A stretch of DNA of 64,000 bases from Streptomyces sulphureus DSM 40104 (GTDB lineage Bacteria; Actinomycetota; Actinomycetes; Streptomycetales; Streptomycetaceae). The DNA lies in assembly GCF_000381025.1 (NCBI RefSeq), contig NZ_KB905814.1:186001-250000 (forward strand), given 5' to 3'. The notes beneath the pieces are model-generated. The model made no database searches. It had not been told where the DNA came from and saw only the letters and a list, made by a program, of their open reading frames with translations. Shown here piece by piece: positions 8,080-15,749 of the stretch. The position numbers and the translations under genes are program-made. Each line of letters begins with the position of its first letter. Position 1 is the stretch's first letter.

Positions 8080-9036
8080 TCAGAACAGCACCCGGGCGAG
8101 CGCCGCACGCGCTGCGACCACCCGCGGGTCCTCGGAGCCGATCACCTCGAAGAGCTCCAACAGCCGCAGCCGCGCGCTCTCCCGCTCGTCCCCCGCGCTC
8201 CGCTGCACCGCCTCGACGAGCCGCGAGAAGGCGTCCTCGACATGGCCGCCGGCCATGTCGAGGTCGGCCACGCGGAGTTGGGCCGCGACGTCCCGCGGGG
8301 AGTCGGCCGCCTCCTGGCGCACCTGGCGCGCGTCGAGCTGCTGGACGCGGCCGAGCAGCTCGGCCATGGCGAGGCCGACCTTCGCCTCGGTGTTGTTGGG
8401 CTGATCGGCGAGCACGTTCTTGTAGGCCTGGACGGCACCGCCCAAGTCGCCGGCGTCGAGAGCCTCTTGAGCTGCGGCGAGCACCGGGTCCTCGGGCTCC
8501 GCCGGTTCGGCGGCGGGCTCCTCGACCTCCTCAGGGACCCCCTGGAGCCCAGTGATGCCGAACCGCTGCTCGGCGACCTGGACGAGTTGGTCGAAGGTCT
8601 GCCTGATCTGCTCGTCGCCCGCGGCACCCTGGAAGAGGGGGAGCGCCTGGCCTGCGATGACGGCGAAGACCGCGGGGATGCCCTGGATGCCGAACTGCTG
8701 CATCAGCATCTGGTTCTTGTCGACATCGATCTTGGCGAGGAGGACGCGACCCGCGTACTCCTTCGTCACCCGCTCCAGCGCGGGCGAGAGCTGCTTGCAC
8801 GGCTCGCACCACTCGGCCCAGAAGTCGATGACGACCGGCACCTCGGCCGAACGCTGGAGGACGTCGGCCTCGAAACCGGCCTCGTCCACATCGATCACCA
8901 GGCCCGCAGGTGCGGGCGCTCCGCCCCCTTCGGCGGAGCGCGTACGCGCCTGCTCCGCCTTCTCCTTGGCCTCCCCGGCCGCCTTCACCGCGGCGAGGTC
9001 GACGACTCCGCTCATGGACATGTTGCGTGGCTGCAT
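8080..9036 (-). CDS. Thioredoxin-domain protein with TPR-like tail (YbbN/CnoX-type)
   Basis: The product has 318 residues. Residues about 45-155 form a thioredoxin fold with the redox-active WCEPCK motif (FWAEWCEPCKQL) and the cis-proline region GIQGIPAV. Residues about 180-315 are alpha-helical and TPR-like (for example EALDAGDLGGAVQAYKNVLA). This matches the YbbN/CnoX group, in which the thioredoxin domain is joined to TPR repeats and acts as a holdase or co-chaperone. There is no signal peptide, so it should be cytoplasmic. The ATG at 9036 follows a gggggaga ribosome site; an internal ATG six codons in is possible. The gene is monocistronic, with a clear terminator. Confidence 0.88.
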   Translation of the reverse strand: MQPRNMSMSGVVDLAAVKAAGEAKEKAEQARTRSAEGGGAPAPAGLVIDVDEAGFEADVLQRSAEVPVVIDFWAEWCEPCKQLSPALERVTKEYAGRVLLAKIDVDKNQMLMQQFGIQGIPAVFAVIAGQALPLFQGAAGDEQIRQTFDQLVQVAEQRFGITGLQGVPEEVEEPAAEPAEPEDPVLAAAQEALDAGDLGGAVQAYKNVLADQPNNTEAKVGLAMAELLGRVQQLDARQVRQEAADSPRDVAAQLRVADLDMAGGHVEDAFSRLVEAVQRSAGDERESARLRLLELFEVIGSEDPRVVAARAALARVLF

Positions 9037-9181
9037 GAGACCAGTCTCCCCCTTCCGCGCGGGCGGTTGTGCACATGCGCCGGGGTCCCCACCCGGCTCG
9101 TGGTTGTCGCAGCGGGAATGACCGCCCGGAGGAGACCGGGCAGGGCAGGAACGCGAGACGCACTCGCACGGCCCTGCATTC

Positions 9182-9198
9182 CGCTACGCGTCGTAGCG
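9182..9198. promoter_or_regulatory. Dyad CGCTACG-n3-CGTAGCG
   Basis: A perfect seven-base inverted repeat with a three-base spacer, in the 294-base gap between the divergent thioredoxin-like and TetR genes. A TetR-type autoregulatory operator is a reasonable guess from its position. Confidence 0.4.
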
Positions 9199-9294
9199 TA
9201 ACACCGAGCCACCGAGGCGTGCAGCCCACCGAGGACGAAGGGCGAGCGGCCCCCAACTCCCTTTCCTGACCCGGGAAAGCCGGTTACCGGGGAG

Positions 9295-9332
9295 TACTAC
9301 GCCCGCGTACCCGGCGGTATGGTGCGCACCAT
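9295..9332 (+). promoter_or_regulatory. TetR gene start region with palindrome over the start codons
   Basis: The 14-base perfect palindrome ATGGTGCGCACCAT (9319-9332) covers both candidate start codons, ATG 9319 and most of ATG 9331. No ribosome site precedes either one. TATGGT (9318-9323) lies seven bases before ATG 9331, which would fit a -10 hexamer for a leaderless message. Regulator binding here would block initiation. Confidence 0.35.
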
Positions 9333-9951
9333 GACAGCCCCCTCCCGCCCGCGACGCGGCCGCCCCCGGAGCCCGGAGGCCGACCGCGCGATCCTCGACG
9401 CCACCCGGTCCGCGCTGGTGGAACTGGGGTGGAGAAAGGTGACGATGGGGCTCATCGCCGAACGGGCGGGCGTGGCCAAGACCACGCTCTACCGACGCTG
9501 GGCGAGCAAGAGCGAACTGGTGGTGGACGCCGTCTCCGTGGTCTTCGACGAGCTCCACCTCCCCGACAGCGGCAGTCTCCGCACCGACATCGAGGACGTC
9601 GTGCTCGCCTTCGCCGAACTGCTCCGCCGTCCGGAGGCGAAGTCCGCGCTGATGGCCGTGGTCGCCGAGGCGACGACGGAGCCCGTACTGCGCGCGAAGA
9701 TCAAGGAGATCCTCGTCGGGCGGCAGAAGCGGCTCGTGGTGCTCGGACGCCAACGCGCCCAGGCGCGGGGCGAGTTGCCCCCCGACCCGGGCGGCCCCGA
9801 GCAGGCGTCCCGCGCCGTGGACCTCATCTTCGACGTCATAGCGGGCGCCGTCGTCCACCGCTCCCTCATCAGCACCGAGCCGATAGACCGCGAGTGGGCA
9901 CAGCGCTTCACCAACCTGCTCCTCGGCGGCCTCCCCGCCACCTCCGAGTGA
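9331..9951 (+). CDS. TetR-family transcriptional regulator
   Basis: The product has about 206 residues, or 210 if ATG 9319 is used. A basic arm (RPRRGRPRSPEADRAI) leads into a TetR helix-turn-helix, LIAERAGVAKTTLYRRWASKSELV. The C-terminal ligand-binding half is helical and unassigned. ATG 9331 was preferred because it suits a leaderless start and begins MTAPSRPRR; neither start has a ribosome site. It is divergent from the thioredoxin-like gene and convergent with icmA. Palindromes at 9182-9198 and 9319-9332 suggest autoregulation. The ligand cannot be told from the sequence. Confidence 0.88.
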   Translation: MTAPSRPRRGRPRSPEADRAILDATRSALVELGWRKVTMGLIAERAGVAKTTLYRRWASKSELVVDAVSVVFDELHLPDSGSLRTDIEDVVLAFAELLRRPEAKSALMAVVAEATTEPVLRAKIKEILVGRQKRLVVLGRQRAQARGELPPDPGGPEQASRAVDLIFDVIAGAVVHRSLISTEPIDREWAQRFTNLLLGGLPATSE

Positions 9952-9952
9952 C

Positions 9953-9981
9953 CCCGGGCCGCGGAACCGCGGCGGCCCGGG
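9953..9981. terminator. Bidirectional terminator between the TetR gene and icmA
   Basis: The nine-base arms cccgggccg (9953-9961) and cggcccggg (9973-9981) pair perfectly, with an inner cgg/ccg extension. They fill the 34-base gap between two convergent genes. Confidence 0.7.
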
Positions 9982-9985
9982 CGGC

Positions 9986-11686
9986 TCAGAAGACCGGCGG
10001 CTCGGTGTAGACGCCCCACTCCTCCCGCAACGCCCCGCAGATCTCCCCGAGGGTCGCCTCGGCACGCACCGCGGCGAGCATCGGCTCGATGAGGTTCGCC
10101 GAACCCCGCGCCGCCTCGACCATCGCCGAGAGCGCGGCCGAGACAGCGGCATCGTCCCGCTCGGCCTTGCGTTCGCCGAGCGCCTTCACCTGCTCCTGCT
10201 CGACCTCGTGCCCGACACGGAGGATCTCCAACTCCCCCGTGACCGAACCGGTGTGGCAGTTGACGCCGACGACCTTCTTCTCCTCCTTCTCCAGCGCCTG
10301 CTGGTAGCGGAAGGCGGACTCGGCGATCTCGCCCGTGAACCAGCCGTCGTCGATCCCGCGCAGGATGCCCGAGGTCATCGGCCCGACCGGGTGCTCGCCC
10401 GTCGGCACAGCACGCTCCGCGCGCTCCAGTATCCGCGCGAAGACCTCCTCGGCCTGCTCCTCGATCCGGTCCGTGAGCTGCTCGACGTACCACGAACCCC
10501 CCAGCGGGTCCGCGACGTTGGTGACCCCCGTCTCCTCCATCAACACCTGCTGGGTACGGAGCGCGATCTCCGCCGCCTGCTCGCTGGGGAGGGCGAGGGT
10601 CTCGTCGAGCGCGTTGGTGTGGAGCGAGTTGGTGCCGCCGAGAACGGCGGAGAGGGCTTCGAGCGCGGTGCGCACCACGTTGTTGTAGGGCTGCTGCGCG
10701 GTGAGCGAGACCCCGGCGGTCTGCGTGTGGAACCGCAGCCACTGGGCCCGCGCCGTCTTCGCGCCGTAGACGTCGCGCATCCACCGGGCCCAGATCCGGC
10801 GTGCCGCGCGGAACTTGGCGATCTCCTCGAAGAAGTCGAGGTGCGCGTCGAAGAAGAACGAGAGGCCCGGTGCGAAGGTGTCGACGTCGAGGCCGCGGGA
10901 GAGCCCGAGTTCGACGTAGCCGAAGCCGTCGGCGAGGGTGTAGGCGAGCTCCTGCGCGGCCGTGGAGCCGGCCTCCCTGATGTGGTAGCCCGAGACGGAG
11001 AGCGGCTTGTACGCCGGGACGCCGCGGGTGCAGTACTCCATGAGGTCGCCGATGAGGCGCAGATGGGGTTCGGGCTTGAAGAGCCACTCCTTCTGCGCGA
11101 TGTACTCCTTGAAGATGTCGGTCTGGAGCGTGCCGTTGAGCGCCCCCGGGTCGACGCCCTGCCGCTCGGCCGCGACGAGGTACATGCAGAAGACCGGGAC
11201 GGCGGGCCCGGAGATCGTCATCGACGTGGTGACGCTGTCGAGCGGGATGCCGCGGAAGAGGACCTCCATGTCCGCGGCCGAGTCGATCGCGACGCCGCAG
11301 TGGCCGACCTCGCCGAGGGAGCGGGGGTCGTCCGAGTCGCGGCCCATGAGCGTCGGCATGTCGAAGGCGACGGAGAGCCCGCCGCCGCCGGCGTCGAGGA
11401 TCATGCGGTAGCGCTCGTTGGTCTGCTCGGCGTTGCCGAAGCCGGCGAACTGGCGGATGGTCCAGGTGCGTCCGCGGTACCCGGTGGGGTGCAGGCCGCG
11501 CGTGAACGGATACTCGCCGGGCCAGCCGATCCTCTCGAACCCCTCGTAGGTGTCCGTGGGTCGAGGGCCGTACACCGGCTCCACGGGGTCGCCGCTGAGC
11601 GTGGTGAAATCCGCGTCCCGCCGGTGGGCGGCGTCGTAGCGCGCCTGCCAGCGGTCGCGACCCTGTGCGATGGCTTCAACATCCAT
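9986..11686 (-). CDS. icmA: Isobutyryl-CoA mutase, large (substrate-binding) subunit
   Basis: Catalyses the B12-dependent rearrangement of isobutyryl-CoA and n-butyryl-CoA, linking valine and butyrate catabolism to precursor supply. The 566-residue protein is the TIM-barrel half of the acyl-CoA mutase family and lacks the C-terminal cobalamin-binding domain, so it needs a separate small subunit (IcmB), which is not in this window. Two residues separate ICM from methylmalonyl-CoA mutase, and both match ICM: Phe80 (RQFAGF instead of RQYAGF) and Gln198 (IAQK instead of an Arg). The ATG at 11686 has no clear ribosome site. The gene points toward the TetR gene and shares a terminator with it. Confidence 0.93.
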   Translation of the reverse strand: MDVEAIAQGRDRWQARYDAAHRRDADFTTLSGDPVEPVYGPRPTDTYEGFERIGWPGEYPFTRGLHPTGYRGRTWTIRQFAGFGNAEQTNERYRMILDAGGGGLSVAFDMPTLMGRDSDDPRSLGEVGHCGVAIDSAADMEVLFRGIPLDSVTTSMTISGPAVPVFCMYLVAAERQGVDPGALNGTLQTDIFKEYIAQKEWLFKPEPHLRLIGDLMEYCTRGVPAYKPLSVSGYHIREAGSTAAQELAYTLADGFGYVELGLSRGLDVDTFAPGLSFFFDAHLDFFEEIAKFRAARRIWARWMRDVYGAKTARAQWLRFHTQTAGVSLTAQQPYNNVVRTALEALSAVLGGTNSLHTNALDETLALPSEQAAEIALRTQQVLMEETGVTNVADPLGGSWYVEQLTDRIEEQAEEVFARILERAERAVPTGEHPVGPMTSGILRGIDDGWFTGEIAESAFRYQQALEKEEKKVVGVNCHTGSVTGELEILRVGHEVEQEQVKALGERKAERDDAAVSAALSAMVEAARGSANLIEPMLAAVRAEATLGEICGALREEWGVYTEPPVF

Positions 11687-11690
11687 ACGG

Positions 11691-11703
11691 CCAATTTAAT
11701 TGG
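11691..11703. promoter_or_regulatory. Dyad CCAATT-T-AATTGG abutting the icmA start
   Basis: A six-base AT-rich inverted repeat five bases upstream of the icmA ATG, unusual in such GC-rich DNA. Upstream on the minus strand, TAGTAG and CTGACC are spaced like -10 and -35 hexamers. The transcript would start next to the dyad, so a protein bound here should repress icmA. Confidence 0.45.
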
Positions 11704-11811
11704 ACGTCCTACTATCCGTCTACGGCAGCAGGTCAGCCCGTTACTCGGCTGCCCCGGACCGGCTCCAGGAGGAGGACGAGCGGCCCGGACTCCGGCCCGG
11801 GCCGGGGGAGT

Positions 11812-12144
11812 TCAGGCCCTGACCGGGTCCTGCTTCGCGTCGGCGAGGAGCGGCTCGACTTCGGCGCGCACCCGGCGCTCGACGAAGAAGGCGGCCGTCG
11901 GAATCGTGCCGGCGACGAGGACCCAGAGCAGCTTGCCGAACGACCAGCGCGCCTTCTGCCCGAGATCGAAGGCGAAGCCGAGGTAGACGATGTAGAGCAG
12001 GCCGTGCGCCTGGGAGACGACGAACGTGACGTCCTCGCCCATGCCGAAGCCGTACTTGAAGATCATGCAGGCGCAGAGCACCAGCAGCATCACGGCGGTG
12101 ACGTAGGCCATCACCCGGTAGCGGGTCAGCACGGTCCTCTTCAT
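11812..12144 (-). CDS. DUF3817 small integral membrane protein (copy 1)
   Basis: The product has 110 residues and three hydrophobic segments, including VMAYVTAVMLLVLCACMIF, a central segment after QAHGLLYIVYLGF, and LLWVLVAGTIPTAAFF. It ends in a charged tail. The QAHG motif and layout fit DUF3817, a family of actinobacterial membrane proteins without an assigned activity. The ATG at 12144 was chosen because sequence upstream is not hydrophobic and reads as intergenic. It lies downstream of, and in the same direction as, the MarR gene. A second DUF3817 gene is at 13142-13528. Confidence 0.8.
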   Translation of the reverse strand: MKRTVLTRYRVMAYVTAVMLLVLCACMIFKYGFGMGEDVTFVVSQAHGLLYIVYLGFAFDLGQKARWSFGKLLWVLVAGTIPTAAFFVERRVRAEVEPLLADAKQDPVRA

Positions 12145-12218
12145 GAGGACGAGCCTAAGCGGTCCGCTCCGTGCACTCTCCGGCGGGTATGCACGGAAGG
12201 CTCCACGGCGTCCCCGCT

Positions 12219-12728
12219 TCAGTCCTCCTGGAAGTCGTCCGCCGCTATCCGCAGCGGGCGCAGCATCTCGAAGATCTGGCGGCACTCCTCGGAGTCGTAG
12301 ACGCCGAGGCCGAAGTCGATCGCCATCAGCTCCCGCGTCGTCGCCTCGCAGACCTCCCGGCCCTTGTCCGTGATGGAGGCGAGGGTGCCGCGGCCGTCGT
12401 TGGGGTTCGGACGCTTGGCGACGAGCCCGGCCGATTGGAGGCGGTCGATGGTGTTGGTGACCGAGGTGGGATGCACCATCAGCCGCTCGCCGATCTTGGA
12501 CATCGGGAGCTCGCCCTCGCGGGAGAAGGTGAGGAGCACCAGCGCCTCGTACCGCGCGAAGGTGAGCCCGTAGGGCTTGACGACGGCGTCCACCTCGGCG
12601 AGCAGGATCTGCTGGGCACGCATGACGGAGGTGATCGCGGCCATCGACGGCACGGAGCCCCAGTGCTGCTTCCAGTGCTCGTCGGCGCGGGCGATGGGAT
12701 CGAACGTCAGGCTCAGCGGCTTCGACAC
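12219..12728 (-). CDS. MarR-family transcriptional regulator
   Basis: The product has 169 residues. The winged-helix region includes LTFARYEALVLLTF, then MSKIGERLMVHPTSVTNTIDRLQSAGLV and the wing RPNPNDGRGTLASITDKG, all typical of MarR. The GTG at 12728 (VSKPLSLTFDPIARADEHW) was chosen because, from memory, Streptomyces homologues begin there; open sequence upstream lacks coding character. It is followed in the same direction by the DUF3817 gene at 11812, with a 74-base gap. The ligand is unknown. Confidence 0.88.
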   Translation of the reverse strand: MSKPLSLTFDPIARADEHWKQHWGSVPSMAAITSVMRAQQILLAEVDAVVKPYGLTFARYEALVLLTFSREGELPMSKIGERLMVHPTSVTNTIDRLQSAGLVAKRPNPNDGRGTLASITDKGREVCEATTRELMAIDFGLGVYDSEECRQIFEMLRPLRIAADDFQED

Positions 12729-12798
12729 GGGGCCGACCCTACCGGCCGCCCACATGGCGGTTGCAGCGGTCTCACGCGACGGGCGGACACAGCGGTAG

Positions 12799-12832
12799 GA
12801 CGGGTGGCGGAGGGACCCCTCCGCCACCCGTC
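12799..12832 (-). terminator. Terminator downstream of the thiamine-binding protein gene
   Basis: A perfect 15-base inverted repeat (arms 12799-12813 and 12818-12832, four-base loop) lies just beyond the stop at 12849 and upstream of the MarR gene start. It should end the 13528-12849 transcript. Confidence 0.85.
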
Positions 12833-12848
12833 CCGGTGCGCCTCCCGC

Positions 12849-13145
12849 TCAGCGCTCGCCGAGGAGGCGGTCCACCTTCTCGACCTTCTCGTCGAGGCCG
12901 TTGGTGACGCCCGGCCGGATGTCCGCCTTGAGCGTCACGGACACCCGCGGAGCACGGGCCTCGACGGCGGCCGTCGCCCTGCGGACCACGTCCATGCAGG
13001 CGTCCCAGTCGCCCTCGACGGAGGTGAACATCGCGTCGGTGCGGTGCGGGAGCCCGGATTCGCGGACGACGCGCACGGCGTCCGCGACGTACTCCCCCAC
13101 GTCCTCACCGACGCCCAGCGGCGTGATGGAGAATGCGACGATCAT
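12849..13145 (-). CDS. MTH1187-family thiamine-binding protein
   Basis: The product has 98 residues and one ferredoxin-like domain. The start [11 protein letters not shown], the [20 protein letters not shown] helix and the Cys-containing central helix fit the MTH1187/YkoF-like family. Members are cytoplasmic and bind thiamine or related pyrimidines. The start codon overlaps the stop of the upstream DUF3817 gene (ATGA, 13142-13145), so the two are co-translated. The physiological role in Streptomyces is not established. Confidence 0.85.
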   Translation of the reverse strand: MIVAFSITPLGVGEDVGEYVADAVRVVRESGLPHRTDAMFTSVEGDWDACMDVVRRATAAVEARAPRVSVTLKADIRPGVTNGLDEKVEKVDRLLGER

Positions 13146-13528
13146 GAGTCCACGCTACTGGGAACGCTCGTCTGCTCCTTGCGGGCGCGGGCGGCGATGA
13201 CCCCGGCCTCCTCCTCCCGGCGCAGCATCCGGTCGGCGAAGAACCCGCCCGTCGGCAGGACGGAGAGGACGAAGTAGAGAGCCGCCTTGGGGAAGGGCCA
13301 CTTGATCCGGTTCCAGGCATCCGCCCAGAAGAGGACGTAGAGGATGAAGAGGATTCCGTGGATCGCGCCCATCACGGGGACGGCGTTGAAGTCGGTGGTC
13401 CGCTTCAGGACGGAGCAGACCAGCAGGAGGAGGAACGAGACCGCCTCGGGAGCCGAGGTGAGGCGGAGTCGGCGGAGGGAGGAGACGGCCTTGGGCGGCA
13501 GCCCGCTCGGGGTTTCCAGTATGGCCAC
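13142..13528 (-). CDS. DUF3817 integral membrane protein (copy 2)
   Basis: The product has 128 residues with three hydrophobic segments: [28 protein letters not shown] and [16 protein letters not shown]. It ends in a charged C-terminus. The [AQ][AI]HG motif and the PTGGFFADR end match DUF3817, as in the copy at 11812-12144. The GTG at 13528 has an aagga ribosome site seven bases upstream; earlier in-frame starts would run into the divergent AIM24 promoter. The gene overlaps the thiamine-binding protein by four bases. It is divergent from the AIM24 cluster, with an 88-base gap. Confidence 0.8.
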   Translation of the reverse strand: MAILETPSGLPPKAVSSLRRLRLTSAPEAVSFLLLLVCSVLKRTTDFNAVPVMGAIHGILFILYVLFWADAWNRIKWPFPKAALYFVLSVLPTGGFFADRMLRREEEAGVIAARARKEQTSVPSSVDS

Positions 13529-13616
13529 GGCTGGGTCCTTGTTTGTGAAGGGATGCACAAGCGCTTCCATTGTGGCAGCAGTCCCGGCGATCTCCGCCGC
13601 CGGGTAAGTTCGCGGC

Positions 13617-14255
13617 GTGACTGACTTCCGACTGCACGGCAGCAAGGTGCTCGCCGTCTCATTGGGCGGGGACGCCGTCAAGGCGAAGAACGGGTCGATG
13701 GTCGCGTACGAAGGACGGATGGCCTTCAAGAAGCTGACCGGAGGCGGGGAAGGGCTCCGCGGGATGGTGAGCCGCAGACTCACCGGGGAGCAGATGACGG
13801 TGATGGAGGTGAAGGGAGACGGGGTCTGCTACTTCGCCGACGAGGCGAGGGACATCAACCTGGTGCGGCTGAGCGGTGAGAAGCTGCACGTCGAGGCGAG
13901 CAACCTGCTCTGCACCGACTCGGGGCTGCGCACGGGCACCACCTTCACGGGGCTGCGGGGCGCCTCGCAGGGCAACGGTCTCTTCACGACGACGGTGGAG
14001 GGGACGGGCCAGGCGGCGCTGCTCTCGACCGGGCCCGCCGTGCTGCTGCGCGTTTCGCAGGGCGCACCGCTCCAGGTCGACCCGGGCGCGTACGTCGGGC
14101 ACCAGGGCGAGTTGCGGCAGAGCTTCCAGTCGGGCGTCAACTTCCGCACCGTGATGGGCGAGGGGTCCGGCGAGTCCTTCCAGATCCGGTTCGAGGGAGA
14201 GGGCCTGGTGTACGTGCAGCCGAGCGAGCGCGCGACGGTCGGGGGCGATCTGTGA
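13617..14255 (+). CDS. AIM24-family protein, copy 1
   Basis: The product has 212 residues and is entirely one AIM24 (DUF124) beta-rich domain. It is rich in glycine and repeated short strands, with family hallmarks such as KNGSMVAYEG, GLFTTTVEGTG and the VDPGAYVGHQG segment. There is no signal peptide or membrane segment. AIM24 homologues exist in bacteria and yeast mitochondria, but their bacterial biochemistry is unresolved. The start is GTG 13617. Its stop overlaps the ATG of copy 2, so three paralogues form one translationally coupled operon. Confidence 0.88.
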   Translation: MTDFRLHGSKVLAVSLGGDAVKAKNGSMVAYEGRMAFKKLTGGGEGLRGMVSRRLTGEQMTVMEVKGDGVCYFADEARDINLVRLSGEKLHVEASNLLCTDSGLRTGTTFTGLRGASQGNGLFTTTVEGTGQAALLSTGPAVLLRVSQGAPLQVDPGAYVGHQGELRQSFQSGVNFRTVMGEGSGESFQIRFEGEGLVYVQPSERATVGGDL

Positions 14256-14905
14256 TGCCGTTCAGGGAACTCAGCGCCAAGCTCGTGGAAGCGCAACTCG
14301 TCCCGGGGCAGCGGATGTTCAGCCAGCGGGGCGCGATGGTGGCGTACAAGGGGGAGGTCAGCTTCACGCCCAACATCCAGGGCGGGCAGGGCGGCTTCGG
14401 CTCCATGATCGGGCGGCGGGTCGCGAACGAAGCGACGCCGCTGATGACGGTCGAGGGCCGCGGCACGGTGATGTTCGGACACGGCGGGCACCACGTCGAG
14501 GTGATCGAGCTGGACGGGGACACCCTCTGCGTCGAGGCCGACCGGCTCCTCGCCTTCGACGGCAGCCTCCAGCAGGGGACGATGTTCCTCGGCAAGGACG
14601 GCGGCGTGATGGGCATGGTCCGCGGCCAGATGACGGGCCAGGGCCTCTTCACCACCACGCTCCAGGGCAAGGGCGGCGCCGCGGTGATGGCGCACGGCGG
14701 CATCATCCGGCTCCCGATCACACCGGATCACCCGGTCCACGTCGATCCGCAGGCATACGTCGCGCACCACGGCGACGTACGCAACCGGCTCTCCAGCGCG
14801 CTGAGTTGGCGGGACATGGTCGGGCGCGGCTCGGGCGAGGCGTTCCAGTTGGAGCTCTCGGGGGACGGCGCCGTTTTCGTGCAGGCAAGCGAGGAGAAGC
14901 TGTGA
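14255..14905 (+). CDS. AIM24-family protein, copy 2
   Basis: The product has 216 residues from ATG 14255 (TGATG overlap with copy 1); an adjacent GTG at 14252 is equally possible. It is a single AIM24 domain containing FSQRGAMVAYKGEV, GLFTTTLQGKGGAAVMAHGG and VHVDPQAYVAHHG. It is about as long as copy 1, from which it has diverged clearly at the N-terminus. The stop overlaps the GTG of copy 3 (GTGA). Near-equal coupling of the three genes suggests their products act together, perhaps in a hetero-oligomer; this is inference. Confidence 0.88.
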   Translation: MPFRELSAKLVEAQLVPGQRMFSQRGAMVAYKGEVSFTPNIQGGQGGFGSMIGRRVANEATPLMTVEGRGTVMFGHGGHHVEVIELDGDTLCVEADRLLAFDGSLQQGTMFLGKDGGVMGMVRGQMTGQGLFTTTLQGKGGAAVMAHGGIIRLPITPDHPVHVDPQAYVAHHGDVRNRLSSALSWRDMVGRGSGEAFQLELSGDGAVFVQASEEKL

Positions 14906-15639
14906 GGGACCAGGCAGAGCCGTTGGACTTCCGTACCCTTCCGGCGGACGACAACGTCAACGACTACACCTTCTGCGTCGCCCTCGACGGGCGGTGGTTC
15001 CTGCAGAAGGGCAAGATGATCGCCTACTACGGGCAGATCGAGTTCCACGGCGTAGGCCACGGCCCGCTCGACGCGCTGATCGCCTCCAGCTTCCACTCCC
15101 CGCTCCACGCGGCGGACTGGGTGGTCGCCGAGGGCAGCGGCAAGATGCTCCTCGCCGACCGCGCCTTCGACGTCAACTCCTACGACCTCACCGACGGCAA
15201 CCTCACCGTGCGCTCGGGGAACCTGCTCGCCTTCGAGCCCTCGCTCTCGCTGAAGCAGTCGATCATCCCGGGCTTCCTGACGCTCGTGGGCACGGGGAAG
15301 TTCGTCGCCGCCTCCAACGGCGAGGTGCACTTCGTCGAGCCGCCGGTGCGGGTGGACCCGCAAGCCCTGGTGGGGTGGGCGGACTGCCCCTCGCCCTGCC
15401 ACCACTACGACCACGCGTATCTGCGCGGATTCCTCGGCGGCGTACGGTCGTTGACGGGTATCGGCGGCGCCTCGGGCGAGGAGCACCAATTCGAGTTCAC
15501 GGGTGAGGGGACGGTGCTCATCCAGTCGACGGAGACGATGCTCGCCGACCGCGAGACCGGCAACGTACCCGGTCAGGCAGGTGTGCCGGGCGGGCAGCAG
15601 GGGCAGGCAGGCCCCGGCTTCCAGCGGTCGTACGGCTGA
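14902..15639 (+). CDS. AIM24-family protein, copy 3 (with C-terminal Gln/Gly tail)
   Basis: The product has 245 residues. The AIM24 domain is longer than in copies 1 and 2 and has distinct features: a FCVALDGRWFLQKGKMIAYYG start, a VDPQALVGWADC segment, and two Cys/His-containing stretches (GWADCPSPCHHYDH) that the other copies lack. The last ~25 residues are a Gly/Gln-rich tail (VPGGQQGQAGPG). The GTG at 14902 was chosen for the GTGA overlap with copy 2; upstream in-frame starts lie inside copy 2. The CxxxC-HH cluster could bind a metal, but that is untested. Confidence 0.85.
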   Translation: MRDQAEPLDFRTLPADDNVNDYTFCVALDGRWFLQKGKMIAYYGQIEFHGVGHGPLDALIASSFHSPLHAADWVVAEGSGKMLLADRAFDVNSYDLTDGNLTVRSGNLLAFEPSLSLKQSIIPGFLTLVGTGKFVAASNGEVHFVEPPVRVDPQALVGWADCPSPCHHYDHAYLRGFLGGVRSLTGIGGASGEEHQFEFTGEGTVLIQSTETMLADRETGNVPGQAGVPGGQQGQAGPGFQRSYG

Positions 15640-15645
15640 GGACGC

Positions 15646-15673
15646 GGGGCCCGGGCGCGGCCGCTCGGGCCCC
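15646..15673 (+). terminator. Terminator of the AIM24 operon
   Basis: The arms ggggcccg (15646-15653) and cgggcccc (15666-15673) pair perfectly, with a smaller gcggccgc palindrome in the loop. The hairpin begins six bases after the third AIM24 stop. Confidence 0.65.
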
Positions 15674-15749
15674 ATCTCGCGCCTGCCACCGTCAACTCCG
15701 ATGAACGCCGTGCACGCGGGTGTCGGCCCGGCTCGGTAAGGTCTCCGGC

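Noticed and set aside
7523..8404. A 293-codon plus-strand frame through the gene-free interval
   Set aside because: It runs into the thioredoxin gene from the wrong side, has no ribosome site and encodes a Ser/Arg-rich sequence without recognisable structure.
9986..11686. Methylmalonyl-CoA mutase or MeaA/Ecm assignment for this mutase
   Set aside because: Phe80 and Gln198 fit isobutyryl-CoA mutase. The lack of a B12 domain excludes single-chain mutases of the Ecm type.
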